A stretch of DNA of 6,047 nucleotides from Nitrososphaerota archaeon (lineage in GTDB: Archaea; Thermoproteota; Bathyarchaeia; Bathyarchaeales; Bathycorpusculaceae): assembly GCA_031282985.1 (NCBI GenBank), contig JAITCR010000028.1, positions 1-6,047 of the forward strand, in the 5' to 3' direction. Every line of letters starts with the position of its first letter. Position 1 is the stretch's first letter. Under the pieces are notes generated by a model. That model was not told where the DNA came from and ran no database searches. It saw nothing but the letters and a program-made list of their open reading frames with translations. Below are positions 1-5,946 of this stretch, in pieces. A program made the translations under genes and the position numbers.

Positions 1-1
1 T

Positions 2-222
2 AATTTTGTTGTTCCAATTAAGTGTAGTAAGAAAAGATTGTTAACTGAAGCGGATAAAGTGTTTAATCATATGGTTTCAAGTGAACGCGTGTTAAATGAG
101 CATGTGATTGGCTTATTAAACGTTTTAAAATTGTGTCAGATCGCTATCGTAATCGTAGAAAACGCTTCAACTTACGATTCAACTTGATTTGTGGCATCTG
201 TAACTACGAGAAGATGAACTAG
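2..222 (+). pseudogene. IS5-group transposase, C-terminal fragment, frameshifted
   Basis: This is the C-terminal end of a DDE transposase (IS5 group, DDE_Tnp_4-like); the rest lies left of the window. Reading begins at base 2 and gives residues such as VVPIKCSKKRLLTEADKVF, then SERVLNEHVIGLL up to base 118. One base is then missing: AA at 119-120 replaces an expected AAA before CGT. Reading resumes at 121 with RFKIVSDRYRNRRKRF and ends NLICGICNYEKMN at the TAG at 220-222. The R-(3)-E-(6)-K signature of IS5-family enzymes is visible: R in SERV, the catalytic E in NEHV, and the K whose codon carries the deletion. The family match is from recognised motifs, not a search. The element is probably dead, although a programmed -1 shift or a sequencing error cannot be ruled out. 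Confidence 0.8.
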
Positions 223-285
223 TTTCACAAGAGGTCTATTATGCGTTGTTTTTCAGAGGTGAATATAGTTTATATCGGTTTTGAC

Positions 286-291
286 AAAAAC
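286..291 (-). terminator. Candidate T-tract terminator of the pst-phoU operon
   Basis: On the minus strand, about 55 nt beyond the phoU stop, the sequence reads GTTTTTG. Archaeal polymerase commonly terminates at runs of five or more T in the coding strand, so this is the best candidate end for the operon. There is no stable hairpin, only 3- to 5-bp AT-rich pairings nearby. The rest of 223-343 shows no gene; part of it may be the right end of the IS element, whose inverted repeat cannot be identified without the left end. Confidence 0.25.
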
Positions 292-343
292 TGAGAAACT
301 CGTTAATTTTGTTGGTGTCTTTTTGTTGGATTAAAGAGGGTTT

Positions 344-988
344 TTATCGTAGTCTGGTTTTTTCGCCAGTTACGATGTATAAAATTGATTCGCAAACGTA
401 TACGGCGTGGTCGGCTATGCGTTCGAGGTATCGGGTCATTAGTGCGCTGGAGACTATGCATTTGATAGTAGAGTTTTCTTCTTCGAGAAGTTTTTTTAGG
501 TGAGATAGATACATTTCGTCGACTTCTCGTTCAGTTTCTGTTATAGTTCTAGCTAAGTCGATGTCATGTTTACGGAGAGCATCAACGCTGACTTTTACCA
601 TTTGGAGAACTTTTTCGCTCATTTTTTCGACGGATTCTTTTATCTCTATGTTGCATTCTTTTAGTCCGTTTATTTGGTCGTTGATGTATGAAATGTCAAG
701 GGCGTATCTGCCGTAGCGTGCGAAGTCATAACCTATTTTCATGTATGATTTTATAACACGTAGGTCTGAGGCGACGGGTTGGAATCTGGTGATGAGTTCG
801 AATGCGCGGTCTTCTACTTTATCAGCCATGAGCATCAATCGGTCAGACATTTCTCGGACTTGTCCTTGAACTGTTGAACCGTCTATAGAGGCTTTAATTG
901 AAGTGTAGAGAGTTTGGTAGGTTAATTCACCCATTCTAATTAATAACACGGATTGGTCTTCTAATACTATGTCTATAAGTCTGTTCAA
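344..988 (-). CDS. phoU: PhoU, phosphate transport regulator
   Basis: PhoU is a cytoplasmic all-helical protein of two three-helix repeats that binds metal clusters and restrains Pst transport and phosphate signalling. From the TTG at 988 the product has 214 aa, a usual PhoU length, and begins MNRLIDIVLEDQSVLLIRMG, which fits the family N-terminus. Repeat 1 contains RFQPVASDLRVI (about 69-80), the hallmark PxAsDLR stretch. Repeat 2 ends with ERIADHA (189-195), an intact E-x3-D metal motif. The matching motif of repeat 1 reads DFARYGRYA (88-96), so the usual acidic residues are A90 and R94. A GTG at 1018 would give 224 aa with a 14-nt overlap into pstB. TTG is preferred because AAAGGAG lies 9 nt upstream and pstB then ends 16 nt before it. 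It is the last gene of the operon, after pstB as in most pst operons. Identity is secure; the start is likely. Confidence 0.93.
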   Translation of the reverse strand: MNRLIDIVLEDQSVLLIRMGELTYQTLYTSIKASIDGSTVQGQVREMSDRLMLMADKVEDRAFELITRFQPVASDLRVIKSYMKIGYDFARYGRYALDISYINDQINGLKECNIEIKESVEKMSEKVLQMVKVSVDALRKHDIDLARTITETEREVDEMYLSHLKKLLEEENSTIKCIVSSALMTRYLERIADHAVYVCESILYIVTGEKTRLR

Positions 989-997
989 TTTTTTTCG

Positions 998-1004
998 CTC
1001 CTTT
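998..1004 (-). promoter_or_regulatory. Ribosome-binding site deciding the phoU start
   Basis: The minus strand reads AAAGGAG directly after the pstB stop (TAA, 1007-1005), followed by CGAAAAAAA and then TTG at 988. Such a strong site at 9-nt spacing supports the TTG. It lies downstream of the GTG at 1018, so it cannot serve that start. Confidence 0.65.
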
Positions 1005-1829
1005 TTAACCGAATTCACCTGTGATATATTTTTCTGTTAATTTATTTTTGGGTTTTTCGAAAATTTGTCTTGTTTCACCAAACTCGATAAGTTCACCTAG
1101 ATACATGAATGCAGTATAATCAGAAATACGTGATGCCTGTTGCATGTTATGAGTGACTATAACAACTGCGTACTCTTGTTTAAGTTCTATTACCAGTTTT
1201 TCGATTTTTGCTGTAGCAATAGGGTCAAGAGCTGAGCAGGGTTCATCCATAAGTATTACTTCAGGTTGTAGAGCTATTGCACGAGCAATGCAGAGACGTT
1301 GTTGTTGACCACCTGAAATGCTGGTACCAGATTTTTTAAGATCGTCTTTTACTTCATCCCAAAGTGTGGCTTGTTCAAGACTGTGTCTTACGATTTCATC
1401 GAGTAGTTTACTTTTTTTTGTTCCAGTTAATTTTAAACCTGCAGCAACGTTATCGTAAATACTCATTGTTGGAAATGGATTCGGTTTCTGAAAAACCATA
1501 CCAACACGCCTTCGGATTTGCACTGGGTCAATTTGTCGTTCGTAAATGTCTTTGCCATCTAGCAGTATTTGACCGGCCATTTTAGCGTTAGGTGCCAATT
1601 CATGCATACGATTAAAGCATCGTAAAAATGTGGATTTGCCACATCCTGATGGTCCAATGATGGCAGTGACAGTGTTAGGTTTTACAGTCAAGTTTACTGA
1701 TTTTAAGACTTGTTTTTTGCCAAACCAAACGTCGACATTAATTGCTCGCATTTTAGCTGTTGGGTCTATTTCTTGTTGCAGTTGGTCTGGTTTTGGTTTA
1801 GAAATGTTTTGTTCTTGTGTTGATGTCAT
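1005..1829 (-). CDS. pstB: PstB, phosphate ABC transporter ATP-binding subunit
   Basis: PstB is the cytoplasmic ATPase that powers phosphate import through PstC-PstA. All nucleotide-binding motifs are present in the 274-aa product: Walker A GPSGCGKST (59-67), Q-loop VFQKPNPFP (112-120, Q114), ABC signature ISGGQQQR (171-178), Walker B VILMDEP (191-197, catalytic E196), D-loop SALD (199-202) and switch histidine H227. The C-terminus YITGEFG is close to the YITGxFG ending typical of PstB. About 26 poorly conserved polar residues precede the family core, which begins near MRAINVDVWFG. The internal ATG (M27) has no ribosome-binding site, whereas the chosen ATG has AGGAG about 12 nt upstream and overlaps the pstA stop as ATGA, suggesting translational coupling. 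Nothing suggests loss of function. Confidence 0.97.
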   Translation of the reverse strand: MTSTQEQNISKPKPDQLQQEIDPTAKMRAINVDVWFGKKQVLKSVNLTVKPNTVTAIIGPSGCGKSTFLRCFNRMHELAPNAKMAGQILLDGKDIYERQIDPVQIRRRVGMVFQKPNPFPTMSIYDNVAAGLKLTGTKKSKLLDEIVRHSLEQATLWDEVKDDLKKSGTSISGGQQQRLCIARAIALQPEVILMDEPCSALDPIATAKIEKLVIELKQEYAVVIVTHNMQQASRISDYTAFMYLGELIEFGETRQIFEKPKNKLTEKYITGEFG

Positions 1830-2653
1830 GCTTTCATTCGACTCCTGCTAGCTAATCTTACAGTAATGTTAATTATTAATACCATTAAAATTAAAATTAA
1901 TGCAGCACCCCAACCTTGAGCTTGTGTCTCTGCATATGGTTGAAGGGCGTCTTTCCAAATTTCTAGAGGTAGTGCTGCCAGTGGTTTGTCTAAACCTTGG
2001 AAGAAGTAACGGTTTCCGAGAATTGTTATAATTAAGGGGGCTGTTTCACCAGTGATTCTGGCTACAGCTAAGAGCACACCTGTTAGGAGCCCGTTTTTGG
2101 CTGCTGGAAGTACTACGCTTAGAGTTGTGCGCCAGTTGTGAGCACCTAGTGCTAGTGAGGCTTCTCGTATGTTGTTTGGTACAAGTTTTAGGGATTCTTC
2201 TGTTGTTCTTGTGACTATAGGGATTAGTATGAAAGCTAATGCTATGGACCCTGCTATGGCTGAGAAGGAGCCCATTGTGAGTACTATTAAACCGTATATT
2301 GTGATGCCGACTATGATTGAGGGGAATTGTGCTATAATGTTGTTTATTGTTCGCAGATTTTGGGCGTATTTGTTGTTTCCAAATTCAGAGAGGTATATAC
2401 CCGATAATACGCCTATAGGTATGCCTATGATGCTGGTTAATCCTATTAATATTAGGGTTCCTTGTATAGCTGGTCCTATACCGCTGTTGCCGTTAGTTGC
2501 AGTTATAAAGGTCCAACTTAACTGTGGTACGCCTCTTTTAGCTACCTCGAAGATTATGCTAGCTAAGGGTACTACAGCGATTACAACACAAATGGCACAT
2601 ATTGCGAAGAATAGTCGATTTTTGAATTTTCTAAAACCGTAACTGTTCATCAT
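1826..2653 (-). CDS. pstA: PstA, phosphate ABC transporter permease
   Basis: PstA is one of two membrane subunits that form the phosphate channel. The 275-aa product has about six hydrophobic segments (roughly 14-36, 62-86, 108-128, 130-148, 186-212 and 247-268). The cytoplasmic EAA loop that docks on PstB is visible as EASLALGAHNWRTTLSVVLP (164-183). Other family features are AQFPSIIVG (108-116), RTTEESLKLVP (149-159) and ARITGETAPL (198-207). The start is the first of two consecutive ATGs, overlapping the pstC stop as ATGA. It is preceded by AAAGGAGGTG, a near-complete match to the archaeal 16S anti-Shine-Dalgarno sequence, so translation may be strong as well as coupled. It lies between pstC and pstB in the standard order. 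Length and motifs are normal. Confidence 0.96.
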   Translation of the reverse strand: MMNSYGFRKFKNRLFFAICAICVVIAVVPLASIIFEVAKRGVPQLSWTFITATNGNSGIGPAIQGTLILIGLTSIIGIPIGVLSGIYLSEFGNNKYAQNLRTINNIIAQFPSIIVGITIYGLIVLTMGSFSAIAGSIALAFILIPIVTRTTEESLKLVPNNIREASLALGAHNWRTTLSVVLPAAKNGLLTGVLLAVARITGETAPLIITILGNRYFFQGLDKPLAALPLEIWKDALQPYAETQAQGWGAALILILMVLIINITVRLASRSRMKA

Positions 2654-3639
2654 TCAACTGCACCTCCTTTAACTTTGAACACACGAGTCATAACTAAGTG
2701 TGCTCCAACATTAATCAACAAACTCATAATCAACAAAGTTAAGCCTATACCGAGATAAGTTGAGAGTTTAAGAGACCCTGATGTAGCCTCCATAAAACCG
2801 TTAGCAATTGAAGAAGCCAGAGTTTGGCCAGATTGGAATAGTGATTTAGGCATTGCTGATGTACCTGTAGCATTACCGATGAGCATCGTAACAGCCATTG
2901 TTTCGCCGACTGCTCGACCTAGACCAAGGATTATTGCTCCAAATATTCCTGATCGTCCATAACTTAGAACCCAGCGTTTAATTACTTCCCACTTTGTTGC
3001 GCCAATGCTGTATGCACCTTCACGGATAGAATTAGGCACTGCTGTTAGTACTTCTTTTGAAATTGAAGCAACTGTGGGGATAATCATGATTGCAAGAATA
3101 ACACCAGCTGTGAAAATATCCAATCCTCTAGGAGTGCCACTAAAGATAGGAATCCAGCCAAGGTAAGTAGATATTGGAATTTCTATATAGTTCAATATCC
3201 AGTAACGGAAAACAGAAAGACCCCAAAGACCATAAATTACGCTTGGAACAGCCGCAAGTAACTCTACAAGGTAACTTATAGGTACACGAAGGGAACGAGG
3301 AGCCATCTCTACTAGAAAAATAGCTATGCCAAGACTTAACGGCACACCAATTAACAACGCAATTCCTGAAGTCGCAAGAGTACCTAAAATGTAAGGTAAT
3401 ATACCAAAAACTTCTCCACCCTCAACAGGATTCCATTGCTGCCCAAAAAAGAAACTTAGACCAAAATTTTGTACTACAGGAATTGAGCCTTTTACTAAGG
3501 TGTATCCGGTTATGAATAGAATTATCAATGCTGAAGCGGCAATTATGGTTGTGAGGGTTTTAAAAAGATTGTCTCCAGTGATTTTGAATTTTATTGTTTT
3601 TTGAATCTGTTGCTTATTTGGAGATTTCACTTTTTTCAC
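2650..3639 (-). CDS. pstC: PstC, phosphate ABC transporter permease
   Basis: PstC is the partner membrane subunit of PstA. The 329-aa product has a basic N-terminal tail (1-26) and about six hydrophobic segments (roughly 27-50, 80-110, 122-146, 175-196, 232-255 and 294-316). Hallmarks are VPSVIYGLWGL (131-141), an EAA-type loop REGAYSIGATKWEVIKRWVL (206-225) and GLGRAVGETMAV (239-250), which is nearly invariant in PstC. The start is GTG at 3639, 2 nt after the pstS stop. There is no clear ribosome-binding site, so coupling to pstS translation is likely. A second GTG three codons in could also serve; no other start lies before the first membrane segment. The end overlaps pstA as ATGA. Identity is secure. 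Confidence 0.96.
   Translation of the reverse strand: MKKVKSPNKQQIQKTIKFKITGDNLFKTLTTIIAASALIILFITGYTLVKGSIPVVQNFGLSFFFGQQWNPVEGGEVFGILPYILGTLATSGIALLIGVPLSLGIAIFLVEMAPRSLRVPISYLVELLAAVPSVIYGLWGLSVFRYWILNYIEIPISTYLGWIPIFSGTPRGLDIFTAGVILAIMIIPTVASISKEVLTAVPNSIREGAYSIGATKWEVIKRWVLSYGRSGIFGAIILGLGRAVGETMAVTMLIGNATGTSAMPKSLFQSGQTLASSIANGFMEATSGSLKLSTYLGIGLTLLIMSLLINVGAHLVMTRVFKVKGGAVE
2661..2670 (-). promoter_or_regulatory. Strong ribosome-binding site for pstA inside the end of pstC
   Basis: The minus strand reads AAAGGAGGTG, 7 nt before the pstA ATG at 2653. The same bases encode the KGG near the C-terminus of PstC. It is the strongest ribosome-binding site in the operon and fixes the pstA start. 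Confidence 0.75.
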
Positions 3640-3641
3640 TC

Positions 3642-4745
3642 TTATAATAGTGTTGTTATTGTTTGTCCATTAAATGTTATTAACTTGATAGTTTCTGTGT
3701 TAAGGTCTACAACATTAACGGGTAGAGGTGCATAGTTTGAACTGTTTGCTAAATTTTGGCCATCGTTTACCATGTACAAGAGAAATTGGACAAATGCTGT
3801 TGCACATTCCTGAGTCATACCGGGGATAACATTGAGTTCTTGGTAGACTAATATGTAGCTAAAGCTTACAATTGGGTACGCATTTGCATCCTTAGCGTTA
3901 AGCAGGTTAACGTGTGACCAGTCAGCGTTTCCGGCAGGTAAACCTTCTAAAGCAACAGATTGCGCCGCTATAGTTGTAGAGTTCAGAGTTGGTAAAATGT
4001 AATTACCAGATGGATTTTGAATAGCTGCAACAGTCATATCAGCCTGTAAGACATATGCGAGTTCAACATATCCAATAGAATATAGTGTGCTTGTAATAAT
4101 TTGTGCTACACCTGTGTTACCACTTGAAGCTACATCATTAGCTGCGGGCCAAGCGATTGTTTTGCTTTGACCAACATTGTTTTTCCAAGAAGTGCTTACA
4201 GTGTTTAGGTAACCTGTGAAGACAAATGTTGTACCCGAACTTTCGCTACGGTGGACAGTTTTTATTGTTTCTGCGGGCAAAATAATGTCATTGTTTATGT
4301 TTGTAATTGCTACGTCGTTCCACATGGTTATTTTTCCTTCAAAAATGTCTGCTACTATTTGTCCAGTTAATTTAAGCCCTGAAGGAATGTTTGGTATGTT
4401 ATATGTTATAGCTATTGAGCCTATAGTTTCGGGTATGTGTAACGTGTTTAGTGCTTTTTCTCTTTCAAAGTTTGATAGCGGTGCATCTGAACCTGCGAAA
4501 AAAACTGTTTTATCTGTTAATGCCGTTATACCTGCACCGCTACCGCTTGGTTGGTAATTTACTTGTATGTATGGTTTTGCTCTGTTGTATTCAGTTATCA
4601 TTTTGTCAATAAGAGGATAGGGGAAGCTTGCTCCAGCGCTATTTAGTAATATTGCGTTAGCTGAGGTTAAGTAGGTAACTGTTATAAAAGCTCCTGAGAG
4701 TATAGTTATGACGATTACGGCTATTGCAGTATATTTTGTAACCAT
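3642..4745 (-). CDS. pstS: PstS, extracellular phosphate-binding protein
   Basis: PstS binds phosphate outside the membrane and delivers it to PstC-PstA. The 367-aa product begins with a hydrophobic segment (5-28) that may be a signal peptide (possible cleavage after A31 of SANA) or an uncleaved anchor. There is no lipobox cysteine; the only cysteine is C314. Phosphate-pocket motifs known from E. coli PstS are present: AGASFPYPL (37-45, S40 and F41), YQPSGSGAGI (64-73), GSDAPL (85-90, D87) and HRSESSGTTFVFTGYL (165-180, with R166, S170, G171 and T172). GNTGVAQ (209-215), IGYVEL (224-229) and FSYILVY (295-301) complete the family pattern. It is the first gene of the operon, with its promoter in the spacer shared with abrB-phoU. 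Only a weak AAGG lies upstream of the ATG. The 2-nt gap to pstC leaves no room for a hairpin that would raise PstS over the other subunits. Confidence 0.96.
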   Translation of the reverse strand: MVTKYTAIAVIVITILSGAFITVTYLTSANAILLNSAGASFPYPLIDKMITEYNRAKPYIQVNYQPSGSGAGITALTDKTVFFAGSDAPLSNFEREKALNTLHIPETIGSIAITYNIPNIPSGLKLTGQIVADIFEGKITMWNDVAITNINNDIILPAETIKTVHRSESSGTTFVFTGYLNTVSTSWKNNVGQSKTIAWPAANDVASSGNTGVAQIITSTLYSIGYVELAYVLQADMTVAAIQNPSGNYILPTLNSTTIAAQSVALEGLPAGNADWSHVNLLNAKDANAYPIVSFSYILVYQELNVIPGMTQECATAFVQFLLYMVNDGQNLANSSNYAPLPVNVVDLNTETIKLITFNGQTITTLL

Positions 4746-4788
4746 GCGTTTAGCGCCTTAATTGTGTTTATTTAGAAGAGGTAATATG

Positions 4789-4795
4789 TTATATA
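4789..4795 (-). promoter_or_regulatory. Candidate TATA box for the pst operon
   Basis: The minus strand reads TATATAA, preceded by GTTTAC. Assuming the usual archaeal spacing of about 25 nt from TATA centre to start, transcription would begin near 4766 and leave a leader of about 20 nt before the pstS ATG. The A/T run at 4807-4827 is an alternative TATA giving a longer leader. Confidence 0.45.
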
Positions 4796-4810
4796 GTAAA
4801 CCGCCATAAA

Positions 4811-4826
4811 ATATATAATATATATA
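4811..4826 (+). promoter_or_regulatory. Candidate TATA box for abrB-phoU
   Basis: The plus strand reads ATATATAATATATATA after CGCCATAAA. With archaeal spacing, transcription would start around 4840-4849, giving a 17- to 26-nt leader before the GTG at 4866. That leader has no Shine-Dalgarno sequence. The exact TATA register cannot be fixed within this run. Confidence 0.4.
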
Positions 4827-4865
4827 GACATAACTAATATATTAACAATACACAAACAAAGTAAT

Positions 4866-5930
4866 GTGGAAACAAAATTGACAGACAAAACTGTTGAAAA
4901 GTTAAATGAGGAACAAAGAAAACTTCAAGTTACCGGCGGAGCCACATTTATCCTATCACTTCCAAAAGACTGGGCAACCAGAAATGACTTAAAACGTGGT
5001 AGCTCCATGGTTTTACGAGAAGAAGAAGATGGCACACTCTCTATTTCACCTACAAAATTTGAAAAAAAAGAAAAAAAAGATGACGCATACATCAGATCAA
5101 ACATTAATGACAATCCTGACACCATAATGCGGACAGTAATCGCAGCGTACCTAAACGGCTACAACATTATGCATATTCGTGCTCAAGGCCAGAAAGTTTT
5201 AAGCATAAAAACTCGTAATCATCTGAAAAATTTTACTAGGAACTACCTTGTTGGAACAGAGATTGTAACCGATACCCCAAACGAGTTAACACTTCAGGTA
5301 CTTCTTAACTATCCAGAGTTAACCGTACATAATGCACTTAGTCGTATGTCGATTATTGCATCGTCCATGCAAAAAGAAGCTCTAACGGCTTTAAACAACT
5401 TAGACCAGCAAAACGCAAAAGCAGTCATAGAAACAGACCGCGAAGTGAACAGATTTGGACTCTACATTGTAAGACTGCTAAAACTAGCTGTTTCAAATCC
5501 AAGAGTTGTAAAAGACATTGGTTTAAGCTCCCAAAAAGAATGCATTGGCTATCGACTTATTGCAAAATCAGTTGAACGTACTGCTGATCACGCCACAAAA
5601 ATGGCTGAAAACACTCTGTTTCTAAAAGAACCTGTGAACGCCAGTCTTTTAGAAAAAATAAACCAATTGAGCGTTTTAGCCAATACAATGTTTGAAAATT
5701 CCATAGAATCTTTGTTTAAACACGACTTCAATCTAGCAGAAAGTGTAATTGAAAAACTTTATCAAGCACATAAATTTGAGAAAGAAGCCATCATTCTAAC
5801 GCACGGCATTAATCTTGAAGAAATCGTTAACATCCGGTTTCTTATTGAGAGTATACGTCGTATAGCAGAATATGCTAGTGACATTTCAGAAGTAGTTTTA
5901 AACATGACAGTTGAATCAGTCCTCAGCTAA
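4866..5930 (+). CDS. AbrB-PhoU fusion, archaeal phosphate uptake regulator
   Basis: This 354-aa cytoplasmic protein joins a SpoVT/AbrB swapped-hairpin DNA-binding domain to a two-repeat PhoU domain. The AbrB part (about 18-62) reads RKLQVTGGATFILSLPKDWA, then LKRGSSMVL and DGTLSISP. A lysine-rich linker (64-73) follows, encoded by two A8 runs. A divergent stretch (about 74-150) leads into PhoU repeats at about 153-253 and 258-350. Repeat 1 keeps the metal motif ERTADHA (237-243); in repeat 2 the equivalent reads RRIAEYA (331-337), so E, D and H are R331, E335 and Y336. The architecture and length are typical of archaeal proteins annotated as phosphate uptake regulators; control of the adjacent pst operon is an inference from the divergent layout. 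The GTG at 4866 is the first in-frame start and has no ribosome-binding site; a TTG four codons in is possible. An ATG at 4864 is out of frame and stops at once. Confidence 0.93.
   Translation: METKLTDKTVEKLNEEQRKLQVTGGATFILSLPKDWATRNDLKRGSSMVLREEEDGTLSISPTKFEKKEKKDDAYIRSNINDNPDTIMRTVIAAYLNGYNIMHIRAQGQKVLSIKTRNHLKNFTRNYLVGTEIVTDTPNELTLQVLLNYPELTVHNALSRMSIIASSMQKEALTALNNLDQQNAKAVIETDREVNRFGLYIVRLLKLAVSNPRVVKDIGLSSQKECIGYRLIAKSVERTADHATKMAENTLFLKEPVNASLLEKINQLSVLANTMFENSIESLFKHDFNLAESVIEKLYQAHKFEKEAIILTHGINLEEIVNIRFLIESIRRIAEYASDISEVVLNMTVESVLS
5062..5078 (+). repeat. Tandem A8 runs in the AbrB/PhoU linker
   Basis: Two runs of eight A (5062-5069 and 5071-5078), separated by a single G, encode E-K-K-E-K-K at residues 66-71. 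Each run presents the heptamer A AAA AAA in the reading frame. A -1 shift at either run reaches a TGA at 5081-5083, just after the second run. Confidence 0.9.
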
Positions 5931-5946
5931 ATATAGTAACTTGATT

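Larger units (their letters stand above)
4746..4865. promoter_or_regulatory. Shared divergent promoter/operator spacer of pst and abrB-phoU
   Basis: These 120 bp separate the divergent pstS and abrB-phoU starts and must contain both promoters. The centre (about 4807-4827) is an almost pure A/T run that reads TATA-like on both strands. A 10-bp perfect palindrome, TAATATATTA (4835-4844), lies close to the expected abrB-phoU transcription start. No bacterial -35/-10 pair or Pho box is evident. That AbrB-PhoU binds here is an inference from gene order. Confidence 0.7.

Noticed and set aside
276..301. Small inverted repeats GTTTT/AAAAC and GAG/CTC as a structured RNA or the inverted repeat of the IS element.
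   Set aside because: Stems are only 3-5 bp and mostly A/T; without the left end of the element no terminal repeat can be matched.
309..503. A 64-codon plus-strand open frame entering the 3' end of phoU.
   Set aside because: It mostly mirrors conserved PhoU repeat 2 and has no family resemblance or supporting start context.
1364..1851. Two 73-codon plus-strand open frames (1364-1585 and 1630-1851) opposite pstB.
   Set aside because: Both are antisense to the well-conserved ATPase gene and lack recognisable protein features.
2169..2642. A 157-codon open frame on the plus strand opposite pstA.
   Set aside because: It is fully antisense to a pstA with intact motifs; the product resembles no family and has no promoter or ribosome-binding site. 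It is an artefact of the codon use of a hydrophobic gene.
4216..4557. A 113-codon open frame on the plus strand opposite pstS.
   Set aside because: Antisense to the conserved phosphate-binding motifs of PstS, with no independent coding evidence.
4807..4827. The A/T run as a replication origin or DNA-unwinding element.
   Set aside because: There are no origin-recognition-box repeats or cdc6/orc1 gene nearby, and its position between divergent genes is explained by TATA boxes.
4925..5125. A 66-codon minus-strand open frame opposite the AbrB domain.
   Set aside because: It is the reverse complement of a conserved domain; the serine/phenylalanine runs come from the A8 tracts.
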